Assembly: GCA_041914785.1 (NCBI GenBank)
Contig: JAYSCT010000002.1
Span: forward strand, 1 to 64,000
Direction of reading: 5' to 3'
DNA: 64,000 nt
Origin: Pelomonas sp041914785
GTDB taxonomy: Bacteria; Pseudomonadota; Gammaproteobacteria; Burkholderiales; Burkholderiaceae_C
The notes below the pieces were generated by a model. That model had not been told where the DNA came from. It did not search any database and saw only the letters and a list, made by a program, of their open reading frames with translations. A program made the position numbers and the translations under genes. Positions within the stretch are counted from its first letter, which is position 1, and each line of letters begins with the position of its first letter. Shown one piece after another: positions 26,322-37,296 of this stretch.

Positions 26322-27308
26322 TCATCGGTCGACCTTGACGCCGGAGACCTGGATGACGCGCGCCCACTTGGTGGTCTCCGCCGAGATCAGCGCCGCGAAC
26401 TCCGCGCCGCCGCTGCCATGCACCAGCATGCCGCGCGCGGTCAGCCGCTCGCGCAGCGCGGGCGCGGCCAGCGCGGCCACGCAGTCACGCTGCAGCCGCG
26501 CCAGCGGTTCGGCGGCCAGGCTGCCGGGCGCGAACAGGCCGATCCAGGCGCTGGCCTCGTAGCCCTTCAGCGACAGGCCGCCGGCCTCGTCGATGGTGGG
26601 CAGGTCCGGCAGGCTGGGGCTGCGGCGCGCGCTGGTGACGGCCAGCGGCAGCAGCCGGCCGGCGCGGATCTGCGGCAGCGCCGACGGCAGCACGTCGAAC
26701 ATCAGGTCCATGTTGCCGGCGATGACGTCCTGCTGCGCCGACGCCGCGCTGCGGTACGGGAAGTGCAGCATGTAGGTCTGCGTCAGCCGCTTGAACAGCT
26801 CGCCGGCCAGGTGCGTGGGATTGCCGTTGCCGCTGGACGCGATGTGCAGCCGCCCGGGCTGGGACGTGGCGGCGTGCACCAGGTCGGTCAGGCGGCGCAC
26901 GCCCAGCGACTGCGCGACGGCCGGGTTCATCACCAGCACCAGCGGCACCGTCGCGACCAGGCACACGGGCGCGAAGTCCTTCACCGCGTCATAGGGCAGC
27001 CGGCGCGACAGCAGCGGGTTCAGCACATGCGTGCCCAGGCTGCCCATCAGCAGCGTGTGGCTGTCGCCGGCCGCCGCCACGGCGGCGGTGCCGATGTTGC
27101 CGTCCGCGCCGGGGCGGTTGTCGACGGTGATGGGCTGGCCCAGGCTTCTCTGCAGGTCGGGCGCCAGCAGCCGCGAGGCCTGGTCCGCCGCGCCGCCCGC
27201 CGGGTAGGGCACGACGATGCGCAGCGGCCGGGACGGCCAGGCTGGCGGCGCCGGCTGGGCCCACGCGCCGGGGCTGGCGAGGCAGAGCAGCAACGCGCGC
27301 CGTTGCAA
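26322..27308 (-). CDS. TctC/Bug-family tripartite tricarboxylate transporter binding protein
   Basis: 328 residues from a TTG start (MQRRALLLCLASPGAWAQ as signal peptide). The family opening WPSRPLRIVVPYPAGGAADQ, then RPGADGNIGTAAVA and SSGNGNPTHLAGELF are typical of periplasmic Bug proteins that capture carboxylates. The partner membrane genes tctA/tctB are not nearby, common for these expanded families. The frame stays open through repeat copy C to an ATG at 27512 overlapping the upstream stop. The TTG is chosen because it gives a normal signal peptide, though no good ribosome site precedes it. Confidence 0.8.
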   Translation of the reverse strand: MQRRALLLCLASPGAWAQPAPPAWPSRPLRIVVPYPAGGAADQASRLLAPDLQRSLGQPITVDNRPGADGNIGTAAVAAAGDSHTLLMGSLGTHVLNPLLSRRLPYDAVKDFAPVCLVATVPLVLVMNPAVAQSLGVRRLTDLVHAATSQPGRLHIASSGNGNPTHLAGELFKRLTQTYMLHFPYRSAASAQQDVIAGNMDLMFDVLPSALPQIRAGRLLPLAVTSARRSPSLPDLPTIDEAGGLSLKGYEASAWIGLFAPGSLAAEPLARLQRDCVAALAAPALRERLTARGMLVHGSGGAEFAALISAETTKWARVIQVSGVKVDR

Positions 27309-27508
27309 CTGCGGGCCGAGCGCCGGGCCGCCCCAAGCCGGCCCGGCCCGGCGATGTGCTTGCGGCTCGATGCCGCAAGCATCGCCGTCCCCTCGGGGGC
27401 TGAGGCCGGACACGACGAGTCCTGTGGACTTGTCGTGCCTGCCGAAGCTCTGCGGCCGGCGGCCGCAGAGCGGTGCCGGCCAAGGTACGCCTTGGACGAG
27501 GGGCTTCT
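27309..27508 (-). repeat. Stop-anchored hairpin repeat, copy C (longest)
   Basis: Begins two bases after the TGA of the TPR-GGDEF gene (AGAAGCCCCTCGTCC) and runs to the start of the tctC-like gene. Modules: CCAAGG-CGTA-CCTTGG; a 10-bp hairpin CTCTGCGGCC/GGCCGCAGAG; a hairpin with arms CACGACAAGTCC/GGACTCGTCGTG (one mismatch); a core with one arm changed (27387-27401); hairpin with arms GGCGATG/CATCGCC and CTTGCGGC/GCCGCAAG; then GGGCCGGCTTGGGGCGGCCC and GCGCTCGGCC. The two extra hairpins are absent from the other copies. Confidence 0.8.
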
Positions 27509-29518
27509 TCATGCCGGTCCGACCAGGACGTTGAGCTTGACCTGCCCCTGCAGGCAGGCCGCGTCGAAGTCCTGCAGGATGGCCGCCAGCGTGTCCGCAT
27601 CCGGGGCCTCGACGGCGGCGATGCCGACACCGCGGTTGCGGCCTTCGGCCTTGGCCTTGTAGAGCACCATGTCGGCCCAGTTGACGGCCTGCTCCCAGTG
27701 CAGGCGCAGCGCGGCGCCACCCAGGCCGCCCAGCGGGAAGCTGGCGAAGCCGATGCTGGCCGTGATGCGCAGCGGGCCGTCGGGCGTCGCGATGGGCGTG
27801 CCGCCGATGCCGTGCAGGATGCGCGCGGCCATCTGCGCCAGGTCGTCGGCCGCGAGCTCGGGCGCGTAGACGAGGAACTCCTCGCCGCCCCAGCGCACGA
27901 CGAGGTCGGTGTCACGCACCGCGGCGCGGATGCGCCGGCCCACCTCGACGATGACGGCGTCGCCGGCCGCGTGGCCGTGCTGGTCGTTGACGTTCTTGAA
28001 GTGGTCGATGTCGATCATCATCAGCACGCCGCGGAAGCCCTGGTCGCCGACCTCCCGCGCGCGGGCGTCCATGACGGCCAGGAAGTGGCGGCGGTTGGAC
28101 AGGTCGGTCAGCGGGTCGCGCTCGCTCTGCGCGCGCAGCAGGTGCTGGTTGGCCGTCAGGCGCGCCTGCGCGCGGCGCATGCGCAGCAGCGTGACGCCCA
28201 CCAGCGCCAGGGACAGCAGCAGCAGCACGCCGATGGCCAGGCCCAGCTGCTGCACGAGGCGCCCGTTGGCCAGCTGCTGGTCCTTCAGCTGGCCGTCGCG
28301 GGCCAGCAGTGCCAGGTCGCGCTGCTTGGCCGCCGTGTCGTACTTGCGGCGCAGCTCCTCCAGCGCGCTGGCGCGGTTGCGCTCGTTGGTGCGCGCGGTC
28401 AGCTCGCGCTCGCCGTGGTAGGCGGCCAGCGCCTCCTTGAACTGCCCGGCCTCGGCCCAGCTGTCGCCCAGCTCGCGCAGCTCGCGGGCACGCGGCACGA
28501 GGTCGGCCGGGTCCGCCGCGAACTCGGCCACCTTGGCCAGCTCCTGGCGGGCGGCGTCGAACTGTCGCAGCTTGATGTGCGTGACGGCCAAGTTGTGGTG
28601 CAGGTTGCGCTGCTGCGGCTTGTCGTGGAAGTGCTGCAGCACCGGCAGCGCACGCTGGGCGGCGGCCAGTGCCTCCTTCAGCAGGCCCAGGTGCATGTAG
28701 ATGTCGACGAGGTTGGTGCGCAGCTGCGCCGCCAGGTGAGGCGCCTCGGCCTGCTCGGCGAGCTGCAGCCCGGCCTCCAGCGCGGCGCGGGCGGCCGGCA
28801 CGTCGCGCGAGCGGCGCTCCACGACGGCCTCGTAGTTGCGCACCCGCGCCCCGGCCACCAGATCGCCCTGCGCCTCGGCATGCGCGGCACGGATCTCGGC
28901 GCGGGCCGCGTCGAGCTGGTCCTGCTGCTGCAGCACGGTGGCCAGCAGGCCCAGGCTGAGCGCGGCGAGGTGGCGGTCGCCGCCCAGCCGGGCCAGCGCC
29001 AGTGCGCGGCGGGCGCCGTTCTCGGCGTCGATGAACGCCCCCTGGCCGGCCTGTTCGCGCTGCTGCAGCCGCAGCGCCTCCCAGGTGGCGGCGATGTCGC
29101 ACTCGGCGTCGCGCTGCGCGCGGCCCGCGTCGCCGTCCGGGCAGTGCTTCTCCAGGCCGGCGAGTGCCCGGGCGGCCAGCGCGCCGGCGGGCCGCCCGGC
29201 GCGTTCCTGGATCAGCGCGCGCAGCAGCCAGCTGCGGTCGGCACCGCCCTCGCGCGCGGCCAGCTGCACGGCGATCGCGTCGGCCGCCTCGGCCTGGCCG
29301 GCGGCCAGCAGCACGCGGCCACGCGCGAACAGCCAGGCCAGCTCGCGCGCCGGCTCGGCGTCGGCAGGCCAGCGCTTGTCCAGCTCGGCCAGCATGGCGG
29401 CGGGCTCGTCGTAGGCCCGCCGCGCCAGCTCGGCCAGCTGGGCGCGCTCGGCCACCAGGTCGGGCGCGGCCTGCGCCGCGGCGGCAGCCAGCATCAGCGA
29501 CAGCAGCCAGGCCTTCAT
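27509..29518 (-). CDS. Periplasmic-TPR diguanylate cyclase (GGDEF), second of a tandem pair
   Basis: 669 residues. Signal (MKAWLLSLMLAAAAAQAAP), ~430 residues of TPR-like helical repeats, a short coiled coil, one membrane helix (GLAIGVLLLLSLALVGVTLL) and a C-terminal GGDEF domain. The cyclase signature is RWGGEEFLVY with MIDIDHFKNVNDQHGH upstream, so it should make c-di-GMP on the cytoplasmic side. The ATG at 29518 overlaps the stop of the upstream paralogous gene (ATGA). Sensing through the periplasmic repeats is inferred. Confidence 0.87.
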   Translation of the reverse strand: MKAWLLSLMLAAAAAQAAPDLVAERAQLAELARRAYDEPAAMLAELDKRWPADAEPARELAWLFARGRVLLAAGQAEAADAIAVQLAAREGGADRSWLLRALIQERAGRPAGALAARALAGLEKHCPDGDAGRAQRDAECDIAATWEALRLQQREQAGQGAFIDAENGARRALALARLGGDRHLAALSLGLLATVLQQQDQLDAARAEIRAAHAEAQGDLVAGARVRNYEAVVERRSRDVPAARAALEAGLQLAEQAEAPHLAAQLRTNLVDIYMHLGLLKEALAAAQRALPVLQHFHDKPQQRNLHHNLAVTHIKLRQFDAARQELAKVAEFAADPADLVPRARELRELGDSWAEAGQFKEALAAYHGERELTARTNERNRASALEELRRKYDTAAKQRDLALLARDGQLKDQQLANGRLVQQLGLAIGVLLLLSLALVGVTLLRMRRAQARLTANQHLLRAQSERDPLTDLSNRRHFLAVMDARAREVGDQGFRGVLMMIDIDHFKNVNDQHGHAAGDAVIVEVGRRIRAAVRDTDLVVRWGGEEFLVYAPELAADDLAQMAARILHGIGGTPIATPDGPLRITASIGFASFPLGGLGGAALRLHWEQAVNWADMVLYKAKAEGRNRGVGIAAVEAPDADTLAAILQDFDAACLQGQVKLNVLVGPA

Positions 29519-31602
29519 GCGTGGGCCGGCCGGGCGCCGTCGTGAGGGGAGCTGCCGTGCAGGACCGTCAGGCCCACGCGGCCTTCGCTCCAGGCCGCCT
29601 CCAGCCGCGCCGTCAGCTGGGCCGCGGCGGCGGCATCGGTGGCATGGATGCGCTCCACGCCGTAGGCCTTGTTGCGGCCATGCGCCTTGGCGAGGTACAT
29701 GACGGTGTCGACGAGGTCGATGGCCCGCTCCCACGGCAGGCGCAGGCCGTGCGGCGGCACCGGCAGGCTGACGAAGCCGATGGACGCCGTGACCGGGATG
29801 GGCCGGCCGTCATGCACGACGGGCTGGCCGGCAATCAGGTCCAGCAGCCGCTGGGCCAGCTGCGGCGCGGCCAGGCCTTCGCGGGTGCGCGCGACGATGA
29901 GGAACTCCTCGCCGCCCCAGCGCACGACGAGGTCGTCGTCGCGCACCGCCTCGCGCAGCCGGCGGGCCAGCTCGGTCAGCACGGCGTCGCCGGCGGCATG
30001 GCCGAAGCCGTCGTTGATGCGCTTGAAGTGGTCCACGTCGATGAGGAAGACGGCGCCGGCCAGGCCGTCGGGGCCGCTCAGCGTCTTGATGGCGGCCTGG
30101 AAGTGGCGGCGGTTGGCGAGGCCGGTCAGCGGGTCGGTCTCGCTCTGGCGCTGCAGCGATGCGTTGCTGTGCGCCAGCTGCTCGTTGGTGCGGCGCACGC
30201 GCCGGAACGCCTGCCACAGCAGGCCCAGCGACACCGCGACGCAGCCGCCCAGGGCGGCCCACAGCATCAGCCCGAGGTTGCGCTGGTGCACCTGCTCGGC
30301 CTTGAGCGCGTTGTCGCGGTTCAGCAGCTCGATGTCGCGGGCGCGCTGCTCGGCGTCCTGGCGCTCCTGCGCCTCCAGCAGCAGCTTGCGGGTCTCGTCG
30401 CGCAGCACGCGGTCCACCAGCCGGCGGTGCTCGCGCCAGGCAGCGACGGCGCCGCCCAGGTCGCCGGCGCGCTCCAGGTAGACGGCCAGTTCCTTCCAGC
30501 CGTCGGACGCGTAGGAGACGGCGCCCTGCTGCTCGTCCAGCGCGATGGCCGCGCGCGCCTCGGCACGGCCTTCGGCCAGGCGGCCCAGCGCGATCTTGGC
30601 CAGGCCGATGTTGGAGCGGGCCACGCTCTCGGCGCTGACGTTGCGCGTCGCGTGCGCCAGCGGCAGCGCCTGCTCGGCCAGCTCCAGCGCGCGGGCGTAG
30701 CGCCCCTGGCGCAGGTGGTAGTCGGCGAAGTTGGCCAGGCCCAGCGCGCGCACGGAATCGGCGCCGGCCAGTGCGGCCTGCTCCAGCGCGTCGGCGTTGG
30801 CCTGCAGCGTGATGCTGGTGTCGGCGTCATCGGCGTGCACGATGCCGCGCGTCGTGTGCACGGCGTTCAGCGTCATGGGGTCGGGGTCCTTCTGCGCCTC
30901 GGCCAGCGCCTGCGCGGCAAGCTGGCGGGCGCGGGCCGGCGTGTCGGCGCGCAGCGTCGTGAAGGACAGGTCGGCCAGCGACAGCGCCACGCGCCAGGGC
31001 TGGCCGATCTGCTGCGCCAGCCGCAGCGCCTGGTGGCCCTCGGTGAGCGCGGCATCCAGCTCGCCGACGTCGCTGCTGAGGCCGGCCACCATGCGGTGGT
31101 AGCGCCACCGGTGCAGCGCACCGGCGGCCGCCAGCTGCGCGGCGTCCACGGCGGTCAGCAGTTTGCGGGCCTCGCGCAGGTCGCCCTGGGTGCGCAGGTA
31201 CTCGGCGCCGATGAGCGCCGCGGCGACGCGGGCGTCGGCACGCTGCTCGGCCACCGGCCAGTCGCGCAGCCGCTGCGCGAGGCGGTCGCTGAGCACGCGG
31301 TCGCGGGCCAGCGACGCGAGCAGGCCGCGCAGCGCGACGACGTCCAGCCGCGCCTCGCCGCCCGGCTGCGCGGCGGCACGCTGGCGCAGCTCCAGCTCGT
31401 ACTGCGCCGGCTTGGCGCGCGCGGCGCGCTCGACGCGGTCCAGCTCACGCGACAGGCTGTCGTCGGCCGCCACGGCCGAAGTCGCCGCGGACGACGCCGG
31501 CGCCGTGCCGGAGGAGCCGCCCGGCGAGCAGGCAGCCAGCAGCAGCAGCGCGGCGACTGTCGCGCACTGCGTCCTGAGCTGGGCCTGAAGGGGTTGCATC
31601 AC
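29515..31602 (-). CDS. TPR-GGDEF diguanylate cyclase lipoprotein, first of a tandem pair
   Basis: 695 residues with the same layout as its downstream neighbour but with a lipobox (LLLLAACSPG, C25), so the N-terminus may be lipidated. TPR-like repeats (NIGLAKIALGRLAEGRAEAR and others), a coiled coil, one membrane helix (LGLMLWAALGGCVAVSLGLL) and a GGDEF domain with DVDHFKRINDGFGH and RWGGEEFLIV follow. An active cyclase is expected. A second Met follows the first. The pair probably arose by duplication and is translationally coupled. Confidence 0.87.
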   Translation of the reverse strand: MMQPLQAQLRTQCATVAALLLLAACSPGGSSGTAPASSAATSAVAADDSLSRELDRVERAARAKPAQYELELRQRAAAQPGGEARLDVVALRGLLASLARDRVLSDRLAQRLRDWPVAEQRADARVAAALIGAEYLRTQGDLREARKLLTAVDAAQLAAAGALHRWRYHRMVAGLSSDVGELDAALTEGHQALRLAQQIGQPWRVALSLADLSFTTLRADTPARARQLAAQALAEAQKDPDPMTLNAVHTTRGIVHADDADTSITLQANADALEQAALAGADSVRALGLANFADYHLRQGRYARALELAEQALPLAHATRNVSAESVARSNIGLAKIALGRLAEGRAEARAAIALDEQQGAVSYASDGWKELAVYLERAGDLGGAVAAWREHRRLVDRVLRDETRKLLLEAQERQDAEQRARDIELLNRDNALKAEQVHQRNLGLMLWAALGGCVAVSLGLLWQAFRRVRRTNEQLAHSNASLQRQSETDPLTGLANRRHFQAAIKTLSGPDGLAGAVFLIDVDHFKRINDGFGHAAGDAVLTELARRLREAVRDDDLVVRWGGEEFLIVARTREGLAAPQLAQRLLDLIAGQPVVHDGRPIPVTASIGFVSLPVPPHGLRLPWERAIDLVDTVMYLAKAHGRNKAYGVERIHATDAAAAAQLTARLEAAWSEGRVGLTVLHGSSPHDGARPAHA

Positions 31603-31718
31603 GGCGGCAAAACGGGGGCTTGTGGTCCCGAACCGCCCATTTCAGCGCGGTTGCAGCACAGCATCGCACGGCAGGCGCAGCAGAGCGTTCAAATTCCACG
31701 TGCCGCGCCGCATCTCGC

Positions 31719-33397
<1,679 letters not shown>

Positions 33398-33401
<4 letters not shown>

Positions 33402-34426
33402 TCCAGCCCCCTGAGTTTTGGATCAAGCGCATCCCGCAGCGCGTCGGTGAACAGTGCGAATGCGGTGACGAAGACGGCCATGAAGGCGGCCACGGCGGCC
33501 AGCTGCCACCAGTAGCCCAGGATCAGCTCGTTCTGCGCCTCGGCCAGCATGGTGCCCCAGGAGACCTGGTCCACGCTGACGCCCAGGCCCAGGTAGCTGA
33601 GGATGACCTCGCTCTTGATGAAGCTGACGACGTGCAGCGACAGCTGCACCAGCGCCACGTGCGACACGTTGGGCAGGATGTGCCGGAACATGCGCGACGC
33701 CTGCGACGCGCCGATGGCCTCGGCCGAGCGCACGTACTCGCGCACGCGGTGCTTCATGAACTCCGCGCGGATGAGGCGGTAGATGCCGGTCCAGCCGGTC
33801 AGCGCCAGGATGGCGACCACCGAGCCCATGCCGCGGTGGAAGATGGCCGCGAACGCGAAGATCAGCAGGATGCTGGGGATGGCCGTGAAGACGTTGTAGA
33901 CCCACTCCAGGAAATCGCCCACCTTGCCGCCGAAGAAGCCCGAGACGGCGCCCAGCACGGTGCCGATCAGCGTGGCCACCACCGCCGCGGCCAGGCCCAC
34001 GAAGATGGACACCTCGGCGCCCTTGACGACCTTGGCCAGCACGTCGCGGCCCAGCCGGTCGCCGCCCAGCGGCAGCGTCTCGGCGCGCACGATCTCGTCG
34101 GTCTTGAACGCCTTGGCGCGCTCGGCCCACTCGGCGTAGCGGGGCGCCAGCGGGTCGATGTCGGACAGGTCGACATTGGGGCCGGTGGGCGCGGCGATGG
34201 TGCCGGTGTCCTCGGCGGGCTGCGGGCCCAGCAGCGTGGGCGGCGCGTTGGGCACGCCGATCTCCCGCTGCCAGCCGGCGGCGACGAGGTCGGTGGCCGC
34301 CAGCAGCACGAGCACAAGGAAGACACCGACGATGCCCATGGACACGACGCCGACGCGATCGGTCTTCAGGCGCCGCCAGGCGGCGGCCCAGACGCCGCCG
34401 GAAGAGGAAGTCAGCACGGCGCTCAT
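33398..34426 (-). CDS. ABC transporter permease, DppC/OppC/YejE type
   Basis: 342 residues. One N-terminal helix, a ~110-residue periplasmic loop (acidic and Pro-rich, with LAPRYAEWAERAKAF), then five helices with the permease EAA-type loop YVRSAEAIGASQASRMFRHILPN facing the ATPase. The loop length fits the YejE/OppC group. Starts with ATG overlapping the stop of the partner permease (ATGA). Confidence 0.9.
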
Positions 34427-35361
34427 TTCAGGACAACGCGGGGATCGACGAGCTTGTAGAGGATGTCGACGACGAGGTTGACCGTCATCGTCAGCGCCGC
34501 CAGGTAGATGGCGAAGGCCTGGATGACGGGGTAGTCACCGCGGTTCACGGCCAGGTACAGCTCGCGGCCCAGGCCCGGGATGGAGAAGAACACCTCGATG
34601 AGGAAGCTGCCCACCAGCACGCCGGGCAGCAGCACCGACACGTTGGTCAGGATGGGGATCATCGCGTTGCGCAGCACGTGCTTGAGCAGCACGGTGCCCT
34701 CGGTCATGCCCTTGGCGCGCGCGGTACGCACGTAGTCGTGGCCCAGCTCGTCGAGGAAGAAGCTGCGGTACAGCCGGATCTGCGGCGCCAGCGACACGGC
34801 CACGGCGACGAGGATGGGCAGCGGGGCGTAGGTGGTCAGGTTGGTCCAGTGGTCGCCCGTCCAGCCCTGCACCGGGAACCAGCCGAGGCGAAACGCGAAG
34901 AAGTACTGCGACAGGATGACGTAGACCAGCAGCGAGATGGACACCGCCACGGTCGTGCAGACCATCACGGCGCGGTCGGTCAGGCTGCCGCGCACGGTGG
35001 CCACGGCCAGCGCGAACGGGATGGCCAGCAGCACCTCCAGCACCAGGATGGGCACGGTCACCGTCAGCGTGGCCGGCAGCCGCGTCGCGAACAGGTGGGC
35101 CACGGCCTCCTTGGTGGCCCAGCTGCGGCCCCAGTCGAAGGTGACGATCTGCTTCAGGAAGATCAGCAGTTGCTCCCAGACCGGCTTGTTCAGCCCGAGC
35201 TGGTCGCGGATGGCCTCGATCTGCTCGGGGCTGGCGTTCATGCCGCCCAGGATGATGGCGGGGTCGCTGCCGAAGTACTTGAACAGGAAGAACACCAGCA
35301 GCACGACGCCCAGCAAGGTGGGGATCATCTGCCACAGGCGTCGAATCAGATAGGCCGCCAT
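34423..35361 (-). CDS. ABC transporter permease, DppB/OppB/YejB type
   Basis: 312 residues, six helices. The start MAAYLIRRLWQMIPTLLGVV and the EAA-type loop DYVRTARAKGMTEGTVLLKHVLRN are typical. GGGAG a few bases before the ATG at 35361 supports the start. First gene of the permease-permease-ATPase operon, transcribed away from the two binding-protein genes; its leader holds a perfect 9-bp hairpin. Confidence 0.9.
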   Translation of the reverse strand: MAAYLIRRLWQMIPTLLGVVLLVFFLFKYFGSDPAIILGGMNASPEQIEAIRDQLGLNKPVWEQLLIFLKQIVTFDWGRSWATKEAVAHLFATRLPATLTVTVPILVLEVLLAIPFALAVATVRGSLTDRAVMVCTTVAVSISLLVYVILSQYFFAFRLGWFPVQGWTGDHWTNLTTYAPLPILVAVAVSLAPQIRLYRSFFLDELGHDYVRTARAKGMTEGTVLLKHVLRNAMIPILTNVSVLLPGVLVGSFLIEVFFSIPGLGRELYLAVNRGDYPVIQAFAIYLAALTMTVNLVVDILYKLVDPRVVLK

Positions 35362-35381
35362 CGGGGCTCCCAGAAACCACA

Positions 35382-35404
35382 AACCCCGCGGCAGGCGCGG
35401 GGTT
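35382..35404 (-). promoter_or_regulatory. Leader hairpin between transporter and binding-protein genes
   Basis: Perfect 9-bp stem AACCCCGCG/CGCGGGGTT with a 5-base loop, 20 bases upstream of the permease ATG. On the minus strand the stem is followed by TGTGGTTTC, an imperfect T tract, so it could attenuate the transporter operon or stabilise its 5' end. It is the only strong structure in the divergent gap 35362-35499. Confidence 0.5.
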
Positions 35405-35499
35405 ACACCAGAGAACGGGGCGGAGTCTATGCGAGCGCGCCGCCCGCCCACCCTGACGGTTTCACTAGACTCCGCGCTTTTCCAAGCGCACCTCCCGCG

Positions 35500-37296
35500 A
35501 TGAAGCCTTCCCTCCTGCTGACCGGCCTGCTGCTGGCCTGCACGCTGACCCTTGCACAGGCCCAGGACAAGGTGCTGCGCTACGCCTTCCGGGTGGCCGA
35601 GACCGGCTTCGACCCGGCGCAGATCAGCGACAGCTACTCCAAGGCGGTTGCGGCGGGCATCTTCGATGCGCCGCTGGAGTACGACTTCGGCGCCCGCCCG
35701 TTCAAGCTGCGGCCCAACACGCTGGCCGCGATGCCCGAGATCAGCGCCGACTTCAAGACCATCACGATGCGGGTCCGGCCCGGCACCCACTTCGCCGACG
35801 ACCCGGCATTCAAGGGCAGGAAGCGCGAGCTGACCGCGGCCGACTACGTCTACAGCGTCAAGCGCCACTACGACCCGCGCTGGAACAGCGCCAACCTCTA
35901 CCTGCTGGAGAACCCCAGGATCCTGGGCCTGTCGGAGCTGCGCCGCGAACTGATGGCGGCCAAGAAGCCGTTCGACTACGACCGCGAGGTGGCAGGCCTG
36001 AAGGTGCTGGACCGCTACACCTTCCAGATCAAGCTGGGCGTGCCCGACCCGCGCTTCGTCTACCAGTTCGCCGACGCCGGCTTCCTGGGTGCCGTCGCGC
36101 GCGAGGTCGTCGAGTACTACGGCGAGAAGATCATGGAGCACCCGGTGGGCACCAACGCCTTCCGGCTGGCCGAGTGGCGGCGCAACTCGCGCATCGTGCT
36201 GGAGAAGAACCCCAACTACCGCGACGTGCGCTACGCCGAGGTGGCGCCGCCCGACGCCCCCGATAGGCTCAAGGCCGAGGTGGCCGCGCTGCAGGGCCGC
36301 CGGCTGCCGCTGGTGGACCGCGTGGTGATCGACATCGTCGAGGAGAACCAGCCGCGCTGGCTGTCCTTCCTGCGCGGCGAGGCCGACGTCATCGAGGAGG
36401 TGCCCATCGACTTCGCCGGCGTCGCGATGCCCGGCAACAAGCTCGCGCCCAACCTTGCCAAGCAGGGCCTCACGATGACGCGCTACCCGCGCGCCGACGT
36501 GTCCTTCAGCTACTACAACATGGAGGACCCGGTCATCGGCGGCTACACGCCGGCGCGCATCGCGCTGCGCCGCGCGATCAACCTGGCGGTGGACCTGGAC
36601 AAGGAGGTCAGCCTCGTGCGCCGCGGCCAGGCGGTGAAGAGCCAGGGGCCCATCCCGGCCGTCGCCTTCGGGCACGACCCGGCGTTCAAGTCCGAAATGT
36701 CCGAGTTCAACCTCGCCAAGGCACGCGCGCTGCTGGACATGTACGGCTACAAGGACCGCGACGGCGACGGCTGGCGCGAGCAGCCCGATGGCCAGCCGCT
36801 GCTCATCGAGTACGCGACGCTGGCCGACGGCGAGCGCCGCCAGCTGGCCGAGCTGTGGCAGAAGAACATGGCGCAGCTGGGCGTGCGCTTCAAGTTCAAG
36901 ATCGGCAAGTTCCCCGAACAGCTCAAGGCCGCCAACGCCGGCAAGCTGCAGATGTGGCAGGCCGGCTGGGTGGGCACCACACCCGACGGCGACACCTTCG
37001 TCGCGATGGGCTCCAGCGCGTCCAAGGGCAAGGCCAACAAGCCGCGCTTCGACCTGCCGGCCTTCGAGGCGATCTACGAACAGCAGAAGGCGCTGCCCGA
37101 CGGCCCCGAGCGCGCCGCGCTGCTGACCGAGCTGCAGCGCCTGCTGGTGGCCTACGCGCCGTACAAGTTCCACGTGCACAAGATCTGGACCGACATGGCC
37201 CAGCCCTGGGTGCGCGGCTACAGCCGCAACATCTTCGTGCGCGACTTCTGGAAGTACGTGGACATCGACCTCGCCGCACTGCCCAAGGAGCCCTGA
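35500..37296 (+). CDS. Family 5 extracellular solute-binding protein (first paralogue)
   Basis: 598 residues with signal peptide (MKPSLLLTGLLLACTLTLAQA). It begins VLRYAFRVAETGFDPAQISD and contains FRLAEWRRNSRIVLEKNPNYR and DRDGDGWREQPDGQPLLIEY, as in peptide-binding proteins of the SBP_bac_5 family. Length matches YejA-type binders (~600). It should deliver substrate to the divergent permease/ATPase operon. Followed by a paralogue whose ATG overlaps its stop (TGATG). Confidence 0.9.
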   Translation: MKPSLLLTGLLLACTLTLAQAQDKVLRYAFRVAETGFDPAQISDSYSKAVAAGIFDAPLEYDFGARPFKLRPNTLAAMPEISADFKTITMRVRPGTHFADDPAFKGRKRELTAADYVYSVKRHYDPRWNSANLYLLENPRILGLSELRRELMAAKKPFDYDREVAGLKVLDRYTFQIKLGVPDPRFVYQFADAGFLGAVAREVVEYYGEKIMEHPVGTNAFRLAEWRRNSRIVLEKNPNYRDVRYAEVAPPDAPDRLKAEVAALQGRRLPLVDRVVIDIVEENQPRWLSFLRGEADVIEEVPIDFAGVAMPGNKLAPNLAKQGLTMTRYPRADVSFSYYNMEDPVIGGYTPARIALRRAINLAVDLDKEVSLVRRGQAVKSQGPIPAVAFGHDPAFKSEMSEFNLAKARALLDMYGYKDRDGDGWREQPDGQPLLIEYATLADGERRQLAELWQKNMAQLGVRFKFKIGKFPEQLKAANAGKLQMWQAGWVGTTPDGDTFVAMGSSASKGKANKPRFDLPAFEAIYEQQKALPDGPERAALLTELQRLLVAYAPYKFHVHKIWTDMAQPWVRGYSRNIFVRDFWKYVDIDLAALPKEP

